Origin: Clostridiales bacterium
GTDB taxonomy: Bacteria; Bacillota; Clostridia; Caldicoprobacterales; DTU083
Direction: 5' to 3'
DNA: 7,333 nt
Assembly: GCA_012512335.1 (NCBI GenBank)
Contig: JAAZEK010000462.1
Span: 1 to 7,333, forward strand
Position 1 is the stretch's first letter. Each line of letters begins with the position of its first letter. A model generated the notes under the pieces. That model saw only the letters and a list, made by a program, of their open reading frames with translations, did no database searches and had not been told where the DNA came from. A program made the position numbers and the translations under genes. Shown one piece after another: positions 1-6,024 of this stretch.

Positions 1-216
1 ACCATGCTTATTTTCTTTGTAATCATCAACATTTATAATGATTTCCTTTGATGGAGAAGGAGGCTCGATTACAGGTATGCTCGCTGCTAGGTCATTCACT
101 TGTGTACCATTGGGCAGTTTGGCAGGATAATCTATATTGCTGGCTTTGCAAGCTGTTAGCATAATGAAAATGCAGCTCAAAAAGATCAGTAGCCCTTTAT
201 ATTTCGCTCTTATCAT
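1..216 (-). CDS. Putative lipoprotein, N-terminal part (runs off window)
   Basis: An open frame of 72 codons begins at the ATG complementary to 216-214 and continues past base 1. The first 23 residues form a lipoprotein signal peptide: basic start (MIRAKYK), hydrophobic core (about residues 8-19), then the lipobox L20-T21-A22-C23. The protein would therefore be exported, lipidated on Cys23 and anchored on the outer face of the cytoplasmic membrane. The mature part seen so far is hydrophilic, with a short Pro/Ser-rich stretch around residues 50-57 (PPSPS) that looks like a flexible linker; no domain can be recognised. An AAAGGA-type ribosome site lies 10-11 bases before the ATG, and a consensus promoter lies about 100 bases upstream. 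Function unknown; the lipoprotein assignment is firm, the rest is cut off. Confidence 0.8.
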   Translation of the reverse strand, partial: MIRAKYKGLLIFLSCIFIMLTACKASNIDYPAKLPNGTQVNDLAASIPVIEPPSPSKEIIINVDDYKENKHG

Positions 217-316
217 TATGGTTAAATCCTTTCTTTACTTATGTGTAGACGGTTGTGCGACTAATTGAAGTGTTTCTGATGTTTACAGCGAGTGTACCAA
301 TGTAATATCTAAAATT

Positions 317-345
317 ATTATAGTCATAGGCAATTATTATGTCAA
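317..345 (-). promoter_or_regulatory. Perfect-consensus sigma-A promoter for the lipoprotein gene
   Basis: Read on the minus strand, TTGACA (345-340) and TATAAT (322-317) are separated by exactly 17 bases. Both hexamers match the housekeeping sigma-factor consensus at 6 of 6 positions. Transcription would start near 310 and give a leader of roughly 94 nt before the lipoprotein ATG. No obvious attenuator hairpin is visible in that leader. Confidence 0.8.
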
Positions 346-426
346 ATCAAGGAAGTGGGGGAAGCAGGATATGACAGGGATTTTGGAGAACTCTAAACAG
401 GAGAGGAAGGAGAGTGGATAGAAGTC

Positions 427-978
427 ATGAAAATAATAGTATTTTTAGCAAATGGTTTTGAAGAAGTTGAAGCACTAACAGTGGTGGATTACCTCAGAAG
501 AATGGACATTACAGTGGATACAGTATCCATAACAAATGAAACTAAAGCAAAAGGCGCACATGATATTATAGTGCTAGCGGATAAAACCGTTGATAGTATT
601 CAAGACTTAAGCACATATGATGGTGTAGTTATTCCTGGAGGACTACCTGGAGCGACAAACCTGAGAGACGAGCCAAAGGTCATCGATATAGTAAAAACAA
701 TGAACCAAAATAAGAAATTAACAGCAGCAATATGTGCAGGCCCGATTGTTTTAGAGCGAGCTGGGATAATCGAAGGAAAGAAAATTACCTCATATCCTGG
801 ATTTCAAGATCAGTTAACTGGTGCTATTTATCAGGAACAAGCTGTTGTAAGAGATGGAACTATTATCACAGCGAGGGGTCCTGCACTGGCGGTTGACTTT
901 GCAATAGAAATAGTCAGATATCTGTTGGGTGATGAGAAAGCTATTAAATTGAAGGCAGGCATACTGTATAAAGCATAA
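427..978 (+). CDS. DJ-1/PfpI (YajL/ThiJ-like) family protein
   Basis: A 183-residue protein of the DJ-1/PfpI superfamily, normal full length for the DJ-1/YajL branch. The sequence shows the N-terminal strand and FEEVEA motif (residues 11-16; E15 matches the conserved Glu18 of human DJ-1), the IPGG loop (69-72), and the nucleophile elbow AAICAGP with Cys103 (equivalent to DJ-1 Cys106), followed by the SYPGF segment (122-126). Family members are soluble cytoplasmic proteins linked to oxidative or carbonyl stress; the exact reaction (deglycase, glyoxalase or chaperone) is disputed and cannot be told here. ATG427 is the only start, because an in-frame stop lies at 394-396. The best Shine-Dalgarno, AAGGAG at 407-412, is 14 bases away, longer than ideal. 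The codons look more AT-rich (many ATA and AAA) than in the downstream operon. The gene appears monocistronic and converges on the AraC-type gene. Confidence 0.9.
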   Translation: MKIIVFLANGFEEVEALTVVDYLRRMDITVDTVSITNETKAKGAHDIIVLADKTVDSIQDLSTYDGVVIPGGLPGATNLRDEPKVIDIVKTMNQNKKLTAAICAGPIVLERAGIIEGKKITSYPGFQDQLTGAIYQEQAVVRDGTIITARGPALAVDFAIEIVRYLLGDEKAIKLKAGILYKA

Positions 979-989
979 GGAAGTAACGA

Positions 990-1036
990 GAATGAAGCAT
1001 GAGAACCGTCCCCCTGCTTCATTCCCCTGCTTCATT
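990..1036. repeat. REP-like palindromic element with GAACCGTCCCC core and duplicated arm
   Basis: Arms GAATGAAGCA (990-999) and TGCTTCATTC (1015-1024) are perfect 10-base inverted complements around a 15-base loop containing GAGAACCGTCCCCC. The 13-mer CCCCTGCTTCATT is present twice in tandem (1011-1023 and 1024-1036), so the left arm could pair with either right arm. Small palindromes with a variable stem and a conserved GGGGACGGTTCT/AGAACCGTCCCC loop recur in many Clostridia and other Firmicutes; I recall this from knowledge of the motif rather than from a search. The element lies between two converging genes and its last base is the first base of the araC-type stop codon. It may fold in both transcripts and protect or end them, although there is no U-tract for a classical terminator. 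Confidence 0.7.
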
Positions 1037-1917
1037 TAAAATGAGAGGCAATATTCTGAAGGGGTCATACCATACCGTGATTTGAATAAACGAGAAAAGT
1101 ACGATGCATCCAGATAGCCCAGATAATGGGCTATCTGCGTTATATTCATATCACTTGTCTGCATTAAGCGCTTTGCCTCATCCATTTTTAATTCGATAAA
1201 ATAGTCGATGATGCCGCAATTCATCTGCATGCGAAACAATTTTTTCATTTGAGGGACACTATAGCCTAAATCACTTGCTATTTGCTCCAGGCTTACTGAA
1301 TCTCTAACATGATCTTCTAAATATTTAATAACATTATCAGTAAGCTGCTTATACATGACCTGCATTGCATAGGTTTCCACTCGATGGTGAATCTTGACAC
1401 CTACATTTCGTTGAACCAGATTAATCAGAAGTAGCTCTAAATACAATTGTACCATTTGTGTTTGTCCAAAGGGAGCATCTGCAGAAGACACTGGTGCTGG
1501 TGACAAGTTATATGGCGTTTGCTTGGTCATAACACTCCGCTGCCAGCTTCTAACTGCATCATATAAATAGCTTCGCTCTTTACTGTTCAGATTAAGAATG
1601 CGATGTTCAAAGTACTTCATACTAGGAGAGTCACAAACAAAGGAAGCTACAATGAAATTAGCAGGATTTTGCTCATATGCAGAAACGGCGTGAAACTCGC
1701 CTGGCTTATGAAAGGCCAATTCCCCAGATTTTAAAATATACTGCTCCTCGCCGGCAGTAATCAGCATTTTACCACTATCGATATATATGAACTCCCAAAA
1801 ATCATGGCTCTCCCCGTCGAAGCGAAAATCGCTTGAACCCTTGTGAAGAAAGAGACTTACTAATTTCTTAATGTCCAGTACCTTAGTAAAGGAATAAAGA
1901 GGATATTTTGAATTCAC
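1036..1917 (-). CDS. AraC/XylS-family transcriptional regulator
   Basis: A 293-residue regulator with the usual two-part layout. The N-terminal half has an AraC-type cupin sensor pattern (about residues 30-110, with HDFWEFIYIDSGK, then LKSGELAFHKPGEFHA). The C-terminal half has two helix-turn-helix units: the first at about 208-232 (VSLEQIASDLGYSVPQMKKLF), the second at about 258-281 (NITQIAHYLGYLDASYFSRLFKS), closing with the family signature YGMTPSEY. The GTG at 1917 is taken as the start because GGGAGGG (1934-1928) precedes it by 10 bases. The protein should bind DNA as a dimer and sense a small ligand, probably a sugar, in the cupin pocket. It is divergent from the sugar operon, so it is the likely activator of that operon and may autoregulate. 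The ligand cannot be read from sequence. Nothing appears truncated. Confidence 0.92.
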   Translation of the reverse strand: MNSKYPLYSFTKVLDIKKLVSLFLHKGSSDFRFDGESHDFWEFIYIDSGKMLITAGEEQYILKSGELAFHKPGEFHAVSAYEQNPANFIVASFVCDSPSMKYFEHRILNLNSKERSYLYDAVRSWQRSVMTKQTPYNLSPAPVSSADAPFGQTQMVQLYLELLLINLVQRNVGVKIHHRVETYAMQVMYKQLTDNVIKYLEDHVRDSVSLEQIASDLGYSVPQMKKLFRMQMNCGIIDYFIELKMDEAKRLMQTSDMNITQIAHYLGYLDASYFSRLFKSRYGMTPSEYCLSF

Positions 1918-1994
1918 TGTTTTGGAACCCTCCCAAATAATAAAGTGTATATTTATTATTTAATTGACCTTGTGAACAGTTACATTAGTTTCTA

Positions 1995-2040
1995 TTAATT
2001 TAAAGCTAGTATACCACATAATCGGCATTGTTTAAATTAA
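1995..2040. promoter_or_regulatory. 10-bp inverted repeat bracketing the araC-type promoter (candidate operator)
   Basis: TTAATTTAAA (1995-2004) and TTTAAATTAA (2031-2040) are perfect inverted complements separated by 26 bases, with centres 36 bp apart. One arm lies at the predicted transcription start of the regulator gene; the other covers its -35 hexamer and ends 5 bases before the operon -35. This is where an AraC-type dimer could repress its own gene and activate the operon. The arms are pure A/T, so chance is possible. Confidence 0.4.
2008..2036 (-). promoter_or_regulatory. Promoter of the AraC-family regulator (extended -10)
   Basis: On the minus strand TATACT (2013-2008) is preceded directly by TGG, giving an extended -10 (TGnTATACT). 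TTTAAA (2036-2031), a 4 of 6 match to the -35 consensus, lies 17 bases upstream. The expected start is near 2000, leaving about 85 nt of leader before the GTG. Confidence 0.6.
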
Positions 2041-2045
2041 AAATA

Positions 2046-2075
2046 TTGACTTGTATCCAATTATCCTAATAATAT
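2046..2075 (+). promoter_or_regulatory. Candidate sigma-A promoter of the five-gene sugar operon
   Basis: TTGACT (2046-2051, 5 of 6 consensus) and TAATAT (2070-2075, 5 of 6) are separated by 18 bases; TAATAA at 2067 is an alternative -10 with a short spacer. The predicted start near 2082 leaves a leader of about 110 nt before ATG2195. The -35 lies only 9 bases from the -35 of the divergent regulator promoter. A loose palindrome in the leader, ACTAA (2103-2107) with TTAGT (2117-2121), could be a further protein-binding site. Confidence 0.55.
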
Positions 2076-2180
2076 ATCGCATTCTTCATATCTTTGTAAA
2101 AGACTAACTATTATAATTAGTATTAAAGGATATTGTATAACAAAAATAGAATAGTAATGTTAAAAGTACCGTGGAAGGAA

Positions 2181-2185
2181 AGGAG
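2181..2185 (+). promoter_or_regulatory. Ribosome binding site that fixes the first operon start
   Basis: AGGAG at 2181-2185, within the longer purine run from 2173, stands 9 bases before ATG2195. The in-frame GTG at 2171 lies upstream of this site and has no comparable site of its own, so translation should begin at 2195 and residues from the GTG are not part of the protein. Confidence 0.85.
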
Positions 2186-2194
2186 AGTTTGACG

Positions 2195-3025
2195 ATGAAA
2201 AAAGGAATAAGTATTTGGGCCTTTACCGAGCCATCCTTGGAAAAGTGCTTTGCCATGGCCAAAAAATATGGATACGATGGCGTAGAATTGGCACTGGCTG
2301 AAACAGGAGATGTTAATTTAAACTCCACAAAAGAAGATATGGAGGAAATCAAATCCCTGGCACAAAAGTATGACTTAGAGCTTTTCAGTGTAGCTACTGG
2401 CTTATATTGGTCCTATTCCCTCACTGCTAACGATGAAGCTGTTCGACAAAAAGCTGAGGACATTGTACGTAAGCAAGTGGATGTAGCCTCCTGGCTGGGT
2501 TGCGATACGATTTTGGTTATTCCCGGCATGGTATCAGGCTTAAGCCCTGGAGGAGAAGTTGTACCATATGATGTTGTGTATGATCGAGCCTTAGCAGCTA
2601 TTAAAAGACTAGCACCTTACGCCGAGGAACGCAAGGTAGTGATTGGGCTTGAAAATGTATGGAACAAGTTTCTACTATCCCCAACAGAGATGCGTGACTT
2701 TATTGATGAAGTCAACAATCCCTATGTAGGTGCTTATTTTGATGTAGGAAATGTTATAATCAATGGTTATCCCGAGCAATGGATAAGCATTCTTGGAAGC
2801 CGAATCGCAAAAGTACATTTTAAAGATTATCGCCGTAACGTGGGAACCTTGGACGGCTTTGTGGATATTCTCAGTGGTGATGTGGACTATCCAGCAGTTA
2901 TGGAAGCTCTCTCCGATATAGGATATGACGACTGGGCAACTGCAGAAGTATTTCCGCAAGGTAAATACCCTGAATCTGTTTTAGCTGTCACCTCCAAGGC
3001 TGTGGACATAATTTTAGGACGATAG
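2195..3025 (+). CDS. Xylose-isomerase-like TIM-barrel sugar isomerase/epimerase (first copy)
   Basis: A 276-residue protein of the AP endonuclease 2/xylose isomerase-like TIM-barrel superfamily, which includes ketose 3-epimerases, hydroxypyruvate isomerase, IolE and IolI. The expected divalent-metal site is complete: E153 (in GLENVWN), D183 (YFDVGN), H208 (KVHFKDY) and E251 (TAEVFP), the same order as in D-tagatose 3-epimerase-type enzymes. The opening SIWAFTEP and the stretch SGDVDYPAVMEALSDIGYDDW (about 227-247) are typical of the L-ribulose-5-phosphate 3-epimerase/ketose epimerase-like branch. It should be a soluble, metal-dependent enzyme moving a carbonyl or inverting a carbinol beside one. 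It is the first gene of the operon, and about 170 bases separate it from the next. The family is secure; the substrate is open, and a dehydratase or lyase role is possible. Confidence 0.88.
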   Translation: MKKGISIWAFTEPSLEKCFAMAKKYGYDGVELALAETGDVNLNSTKEDMEEIKSLAQKYDLELFSVATGLYWSYSLTANDEAVRQKAEDIVRKQVDVASWLGCDTILVIPGMVSGLSPGGEVVPYDVVYDRALAAIKRLAPYAEERKVVIGLENVWNKFLLSPTEMRDFIDEVNNPYVGAYFDVGNVIINGYPEQWISILGSRIAKVHFKDYRRNVGTLDGFVDILSGDVDYPAVMEALSDIGYDDWATAEVFPQGKYPESVLAVTSKAVDIILGR

Positions 3026-3029
3026 TAGT

Positions 3030-3071
3030 ATTAAGCGATTGTATAATTAAGCAATTGTACAATTAATCGAT
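3030..3071. repeat. 16-bp tandem repeat with embedded 12-bp palindrome
   Basis: ATTAAGCGATTGTATA (3030-3045) is followed directly by ATTAAGCAATTGTACA (3046-3061), differing at two positions, and then by a partial third copy, ATTAATCGAT (3062-3071). Across the junction of copies two and three lies the perfect 12-bp palindrome AATTGTACAATT (3053-3064). It begins 4 bases after the stop of the first operon gene. It may be a protein-binding site or a small slippage-derived expansion. Confidence 0.65.
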
Positions 3072-3083
3072 AATAGTGATATA

Positions 3084-3122
3084 AAGCAAAGTAGATTGCT
3101 TACTCTTACAAAATATGTAAGA
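3084..3122 (+). other. Two consecutive small hairpins in the operon's longest internal spacer
   Basis: AAGCAA (3084-3089) pairs with TTGCTT (3096-3101) around 6 bases. TCTTACA (3104-3110) pairs with TGTAAGA (3116-3122) around 5 bases. No T-run follows on the plus strand, so these are not intrinsic terminators for the operon; an A-rich run (about 3126-3177) leads to the next ribosome site. They could mark an RNA processing or stability point separating the first gene from the other four. Stem strength is modest. Confidence 0.35.
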
Positions 3123-3182
3123 ACGATAAAATAAGAAAAGAAAAGATGAAAAAGTAAAATAAAATAATACTTAAGCGAAAGT

Positions 3183-3187
3183 GAGGA
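3183..3187 (+). promoter_or_regulatory. Ribosome binding site that fixes the PIG-L start
   Basis: GAGGA at 3183-3187 lies 8 bases before ATG3196. The in-frame GTG at 3181 overlaps this site and has no purine site properly spaced before it, so the ATG is preferred. Confidence 0.8.
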
Positions 3188-3195
3188 CAGAAGCT

Positions 3196-3900
3196 ATGAA
3201 TATTTTAGCAATAGGATGTCATCCAGATGACATCGAAGTATCTTGCGCTGGTACCTTGGCGAAATTTGCTCAACGGGGAGATAAGGTTACAGTTGCTCAT
3301 GTTTGTAACGGTAACATGGGTCATGTAGTTATTCCACCAGATGAACTTCGTGTTATGCGTGCTAATGAAGCTAAGAAGGCAGGAGAATTAGCAGGGATCG
3401 AAGTTGTGTCACTAGATATTGGTGATTTACTTGCAAATGGCGGAGATATGGAACAGAGGGATAAGGTTATGGAGCTCATTCGAACTTATCAGCCAGATGC
3501 CATTATTACCCATGCACCCACCGACTATCACACCGATCATGTAGCGGTAAGTAAGTTAGTATTTGATGCAACCTATGTTGCCAGCTGTGCCCAATATAAA
3601 CCTGGAGTCTCTCAAGTGGCAAAAGTAACACCATTATTTTATATGGATAACTTGGCTGGATCTAATTTCAATCCAACTGAATATGTGGATATCACCGACA
3701 CCATTGAGCTTAAGATTGAAATGCTGGAATGCCATGAAAGCCAGCTTAAATGGATGCGGGACCATGATGGTATTGATTTTGCAGACTTTGTACGCACTTG
3801 TTCCAAATTCCGTGGATATCAATGCGGAGTAGCTTATGCAGAAGCATTTACCCAAGCATTTGTGTATCCGAAAATTGTACCAAGAAGGATTTTACCTTAA
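3196..3900 (+). CDS. PIG-L family zinc de-N-acetylase
   Basis: A 234-residue protein of the PIG-L/LmbE family, which hydrolyses the acetamide of N-acetylglucosaminyl compounds (GlcNAc-PI, MshB, BshB, archaeal diacetylchitobiose deacetylase, BtrD). The zinc site is intact: HPDD at 9-12 gives His9 and Asp12 as ligands and Asp11 as candidate general base, and His115 in HTDH (112-115) is the third ligand. The size is typical of BshB-like single-domain members, with no signal peptide or membrane segment, so it acts in the cytoplasm. The C-terminal ECHESQLKWM (178-187) also fits the family. The following gene is a NagB-like protein, which suggests that the released amino compound is processed next. 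A bacillithiol role (BshB) cannot be excluded by family alone, but no bshA or bshC accompanies it and the catabolic neighbours argue against it. The substrate is unknown. Confidence 0.9.
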   Translation: MNILAIGCHPDDIEVSCAGTLAKFAQRGDKVTVAHVCNGNMGHVVIPPDELRVMRANEAKKAGELAGIEVVSLDIGDLLANGGDMEQRDKVMELIRTYQPDAIITHAPTDYHTDHVAVSKLVFDATYVASCAQYKPGVSQVAKVTPLFYMDNLAGSNFNPTEYVDITDTIELKIEMLECHESQLKWMRDHDGIDFADFVRTCSKFRGYQCGVAYAEAFTQAFVYPKIVPRRILP

Positions 3901-3974
3901 GTAGATAGTAGATACGAGTTGCGAGTAACGCAAAAGATGATTGTCACGTAACAAATTAAAAGGAGGAAGAAAAC

Positions 3975-4913
3975 ATGAATTTTATGACTACTGTAAAAGG
4001 TTCTTTACTTGAGGGCTTTTATCCCCCAGCATGGGATATGGCCAAAATTGATGAATGCTGTGAAAAGGGTGTTGAACGAGAAGATTTTTGGCATGAGGAT
4101 TTTACCCCCATCGAATGTGAAAGCTTATCAGATTTCGATACCTATATGGGACATGAAATTGCAATGCAGATTAAGAAGGCTGCAGAAGATGGTGTTAAAT
4201 TAGGCATGATCTTACCTGTTGGCCCAATGGGCATGTATAAATGGGCAGTGTTCTTTCTTAAAGAATGGAACGTGTCCTGTGCTCATGTAACCACCTTCAA
4301 TATGGACGAGTGGTCAGATGCTGAAGGCAACACAGTGCCTAACGACAGCACTGCTTCTTTTGAGTACAGCATGAAAAAAGCATTTTTCAACAAATTAGGT
4401 GATCTTACAGTTCCTGAATCACAACGTAATTTTGCTACCAAAGAAAATCTTCCAACCTATGCAGAGAAGATTGCCGAGCTTAAGGCTGACGGCGGCAGAT
4501 TAGCAGTTATATTTGGAATAGGCAGAGCATGCCACATTGCTTTCTGGGAGCCTCATTTCGGCGAAGAATACGCCAGTGATGAAGAATGGAAGGCAGCAAC
4601 CCATCGTATAGCGGCAAAGCTTCACCCCCTTACTATAGAACAAAATGCTATTACTAGCTTCAAAAGCCGTACCACCTTGGTACCCTGTAGAGCGAACACC
4701 GTTGGGCCTGGCTTATTCTTACAGGCAGATGTAATCATCGGTGGATGTGACGGAATGTTAGGCAGAGGAATGACTTGGCAGGGGATGAGCTTTTTGACTA
4801 CCTTGCATTATGGTCCTACCCGCCATATAGCAAGCTCATATATTCCAACATTACCTGGTAAACTGTTCTATCTAAAGGAATTGGCTGGCCCATTGACAGC
4901 AGACGCCAACTAA
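3975..4913 (+). CDS. Divergent NagB-like (glucosamine-6-phosphate deaminase fold) protein
   Basis: A 312-residue protein related to glucosamine-6-phosphate deaminase/isomerase but longer than E. coli NagB (266 aa), with an extra N-terminal segment of about 40 residues. Kept landmarks are TFNMDEW (107-113; D111 matches NagB Asp72, the proton-shuttling base), GIG...HIAFWEP (181-193; H187 matches His143, E192 matches Glu148) and the NTVGPG segment (241-246). Changed landmarks: NagB Asp141 is Ala185, Gly142 is Cys186 and Asn147 is Trp191; the phosphate-loop region PTGGTP reads PVGPMG (81-86); and neither Arg172 nor Lys208 has an evident counterpart by eye. The fold and enediol-type chemistry may be kept while the substrate differs, perhaps unphosphorylated. 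AGGAGG (3961-3966) sits 8 bases before the ATG and favours it over Met4. It is cytoplasmic and follows the de-N-acetylase by 74 bases. Whether it deaminates or only isomerises is uncertain. Confidence 0.8.
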   Translation: MNFMTTVKGSLLEGFYPPAWDMAKIDECCEKGVEREDFWHEDFTPIECESLSDFDTYMGHEIAMQIKKAAEDGVKLGMILPVGPMGMYKWAVFFLKEWNVSCAHVTTFNMDEWSDAEGNTVPNDSTASFEYSMKKAFFNKLGDLTVPESQRNFATKENLPTYAEKIAELKADGGRLAVIFGIGRACHIAFWEPHFGEEYASDEEWKAATHRIAAKLHPLTIEQNAITSFKSRTTLVPCRANTVGPGLFLQADVIIGGCDGMLGRGMTWQGMSFLTTLHYGPTRHIASSYIPTLPGKLFYLKELAGPLTADAN

Positions 4914-4970
4914 TTCAACTACTATTTGCGGTAGAGTCATGTATAGAACTAGGAATATAGAAATTTGAAA

Positions 4971-4974
4971 GAGG
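4971..4974 (+). promoter_or_regulatory. Ribosome binding site that fixes the dehydrogenase start
   Basis: GAGG (4971-4974, within GAAAGAGG) lies 8 bases before ATG4983. An in-frame TTG at 4965 precedes the site and is not supported, so the dehydrogenase starts with MLKVALIGFGG, directly at the first Rossmann strand as usual for the family. Confidence 0.8.
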
Positions 4975-4982
4975 CGTTAACT

Positions 4983-5993
4983 ATGTTAAAAGTAGCATTA
5001 ATCGGTTTCGGAGGCATTGCTCAATCCTCTCACCTTCCTGCCTATCGAAATCTACAAGAACAGGGCAAAGTAAAATTGGTGGCTGCCTGCGATACCGATT
5101 CTAAGCGATTTACAACTAAAATGGAAATCAATATAGGTTCAGCAGAAGAAGATAGCGGTATGGAATTTAATAAGTATTCCGACTGGGAAGAAATGTTGGC
5201 TAAAGAAGAAGTAGATATGGTTGATATTTGCCTACCCACATTTTTACATGCAGAAATTGCCATAGAATTATTAAACAGAGGCTATAATGTGCTTTGTGAA
5301 AAACCCATGGCTTTAAATTATGAGCAGAGCTCCGCCATGGTTGAGGCTGCAAATAACGCCAAAGGTCAGCTGATGATCGGCCAATGCTTGCGTTTTGCTT
5401 CTGCCTATACCTTCCTTAAGGATACAATTGAAGCTGGAACCTACGGCAAACCTGTATCAGCAGTATTTCGTCGCATGAGTGGCCCGCCTATTTGGGGTTG
5501 GGACAACTGGTATATGGATAATGCACGTTCACGCGGATGCCTGCTGGATATGCATATTCACGATATTGATATGTGTCGTTTTCTCTTTGGTGAACCCAAT
5601 GCTGTTTCCTGCACAACAAAGGATTTTTACTCAGGGGATGATATTGCTTACTCCCGCTTGATGTATGATGGAGTTGATGTATTGGCTATCGGAGACTGGG
5701 CACAAGAAGGAACAGGTTTTACAGCTGATTATATTGTAGCATTAGAGAAGGCTACAGTTAAATTGGATAGTGATGGCGTAACTGTCTATCCTCGTGGTGG
5801 AGAAGCCTATAAGCCTGAGCTGAGTGCACAAAGCTTTTATGAAGCAGAAATCGAGTTTTTTGTAGATACCGTTAGCTCTGGTGCGACTAATGAGGTAAAT
5901 CCTCCAAGCAGTGCTGCTACAACTGTGAAGCTTATCGATACTCTGAGAGAAAGTGCCCGCAATGGCGGCAATACGGTTCCATTTGAAAAATAG
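4983..5993 (+). CDS. Gfo/Idh/MocA family NAD-dependent sugar or cyclitol dehydrogenase
   Basis: A 336-residue two-domain oxidoreductase. The N-terminal Rossmann domain has VALIGFGGIA (4-13) and an acidic residue at the end of the second strand (D37 in AACDTD), which favours NAD(H) over NADP(H). The family hallmark CEKPMALN (105-112) places the catalytic Lys107. The C-terminal sheet domain carries LLDMHIHDID (187-196), the D-x-x-x-H pattern contributing Asp189 and His193 to the active site; the usual Gly between them is His191. Relatives oxidise or reduce a secondary alcohol of sugars, sugar derivatives or inositols (inositol 2-dehydrogenase, glucose-fructose oxidoreductase, rhizopine MocA, 3-keto-glucoside formers). 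Length is normal and no export signal is seen, so it is cytoplasmic. In this operon it probably makes a keto intermediate for one of the TIM-barrel enzymes. The substrate and the oxidised position are not readable. Confidence 0.9.
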   Translation: MLKVALIGFGGIAQSSHLPAYRNLQEQGKVKLVAACDTDSKRFTTKMEINIGSAEEDSGMEFNKYSDWEEMLAKEEVDMVDICLPTFLHAEIAIELLNRGYNVLCEKPMALNYEQSSAMVEAANNAKGQLMIGQCLRFASAYTFLKDTIEAGTYGKPVSAVFRRMSGPPIWGWDNWYMDNARSRGCLLDMHIHDIDMCRFLFGEPNAVSCTTKDFYSGDDIAYSRLMYDGVDVLAIGDWAQEGTGFTADYIVALEKATVKLDSDGVTVYPRGGEAYKPELSAQSFYEAEIEFFVDTVSSGATNEVNPPSSAATTVKLIDTLRESARNGGNTVPFEK

Positions 5994-6024
5994 TATATTA
6001 TGTTTGAAAGGAAAGGGATAAATT

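Noticed and set aside
282..308. TTTACA-15-TAATAT as a plus-strand promoter for the DJ-1 gene
   Set aside because: The spacer is two bases short of ideal and no other element supports it; the real promoter of this gene could not be identified by eye.
814..1035. Minus-strand open frames of 73 and 63 codons overlapping the end of the DJ-1 gene
   Set aside because: They lie antisense to a well-supported gene and start inside the palindromic repeat; no ribosome site or recognisable protein pattern.
2104..2352. Minus-strand frame of 82 codons across the start of the first TIM-barrel gene
   Set aside because: Antisense shadow of a strongly supported gene, covering its ribosome site; composition looks like a reversed coding frame.
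2675..2959. Minus-strand frame of 94 codons inside the first TIM-barrel gene
   Set aside because: Antisense to the metal-site region of a clear enzyme; no independent support.
3919..3933. Small hairpin TTGCG/CGCAA before the NagB-like gene
   Set aside because: Only 5 bp, no T-run, and it lies well upstream of the AGGAGG; too weak to call an attenuator.
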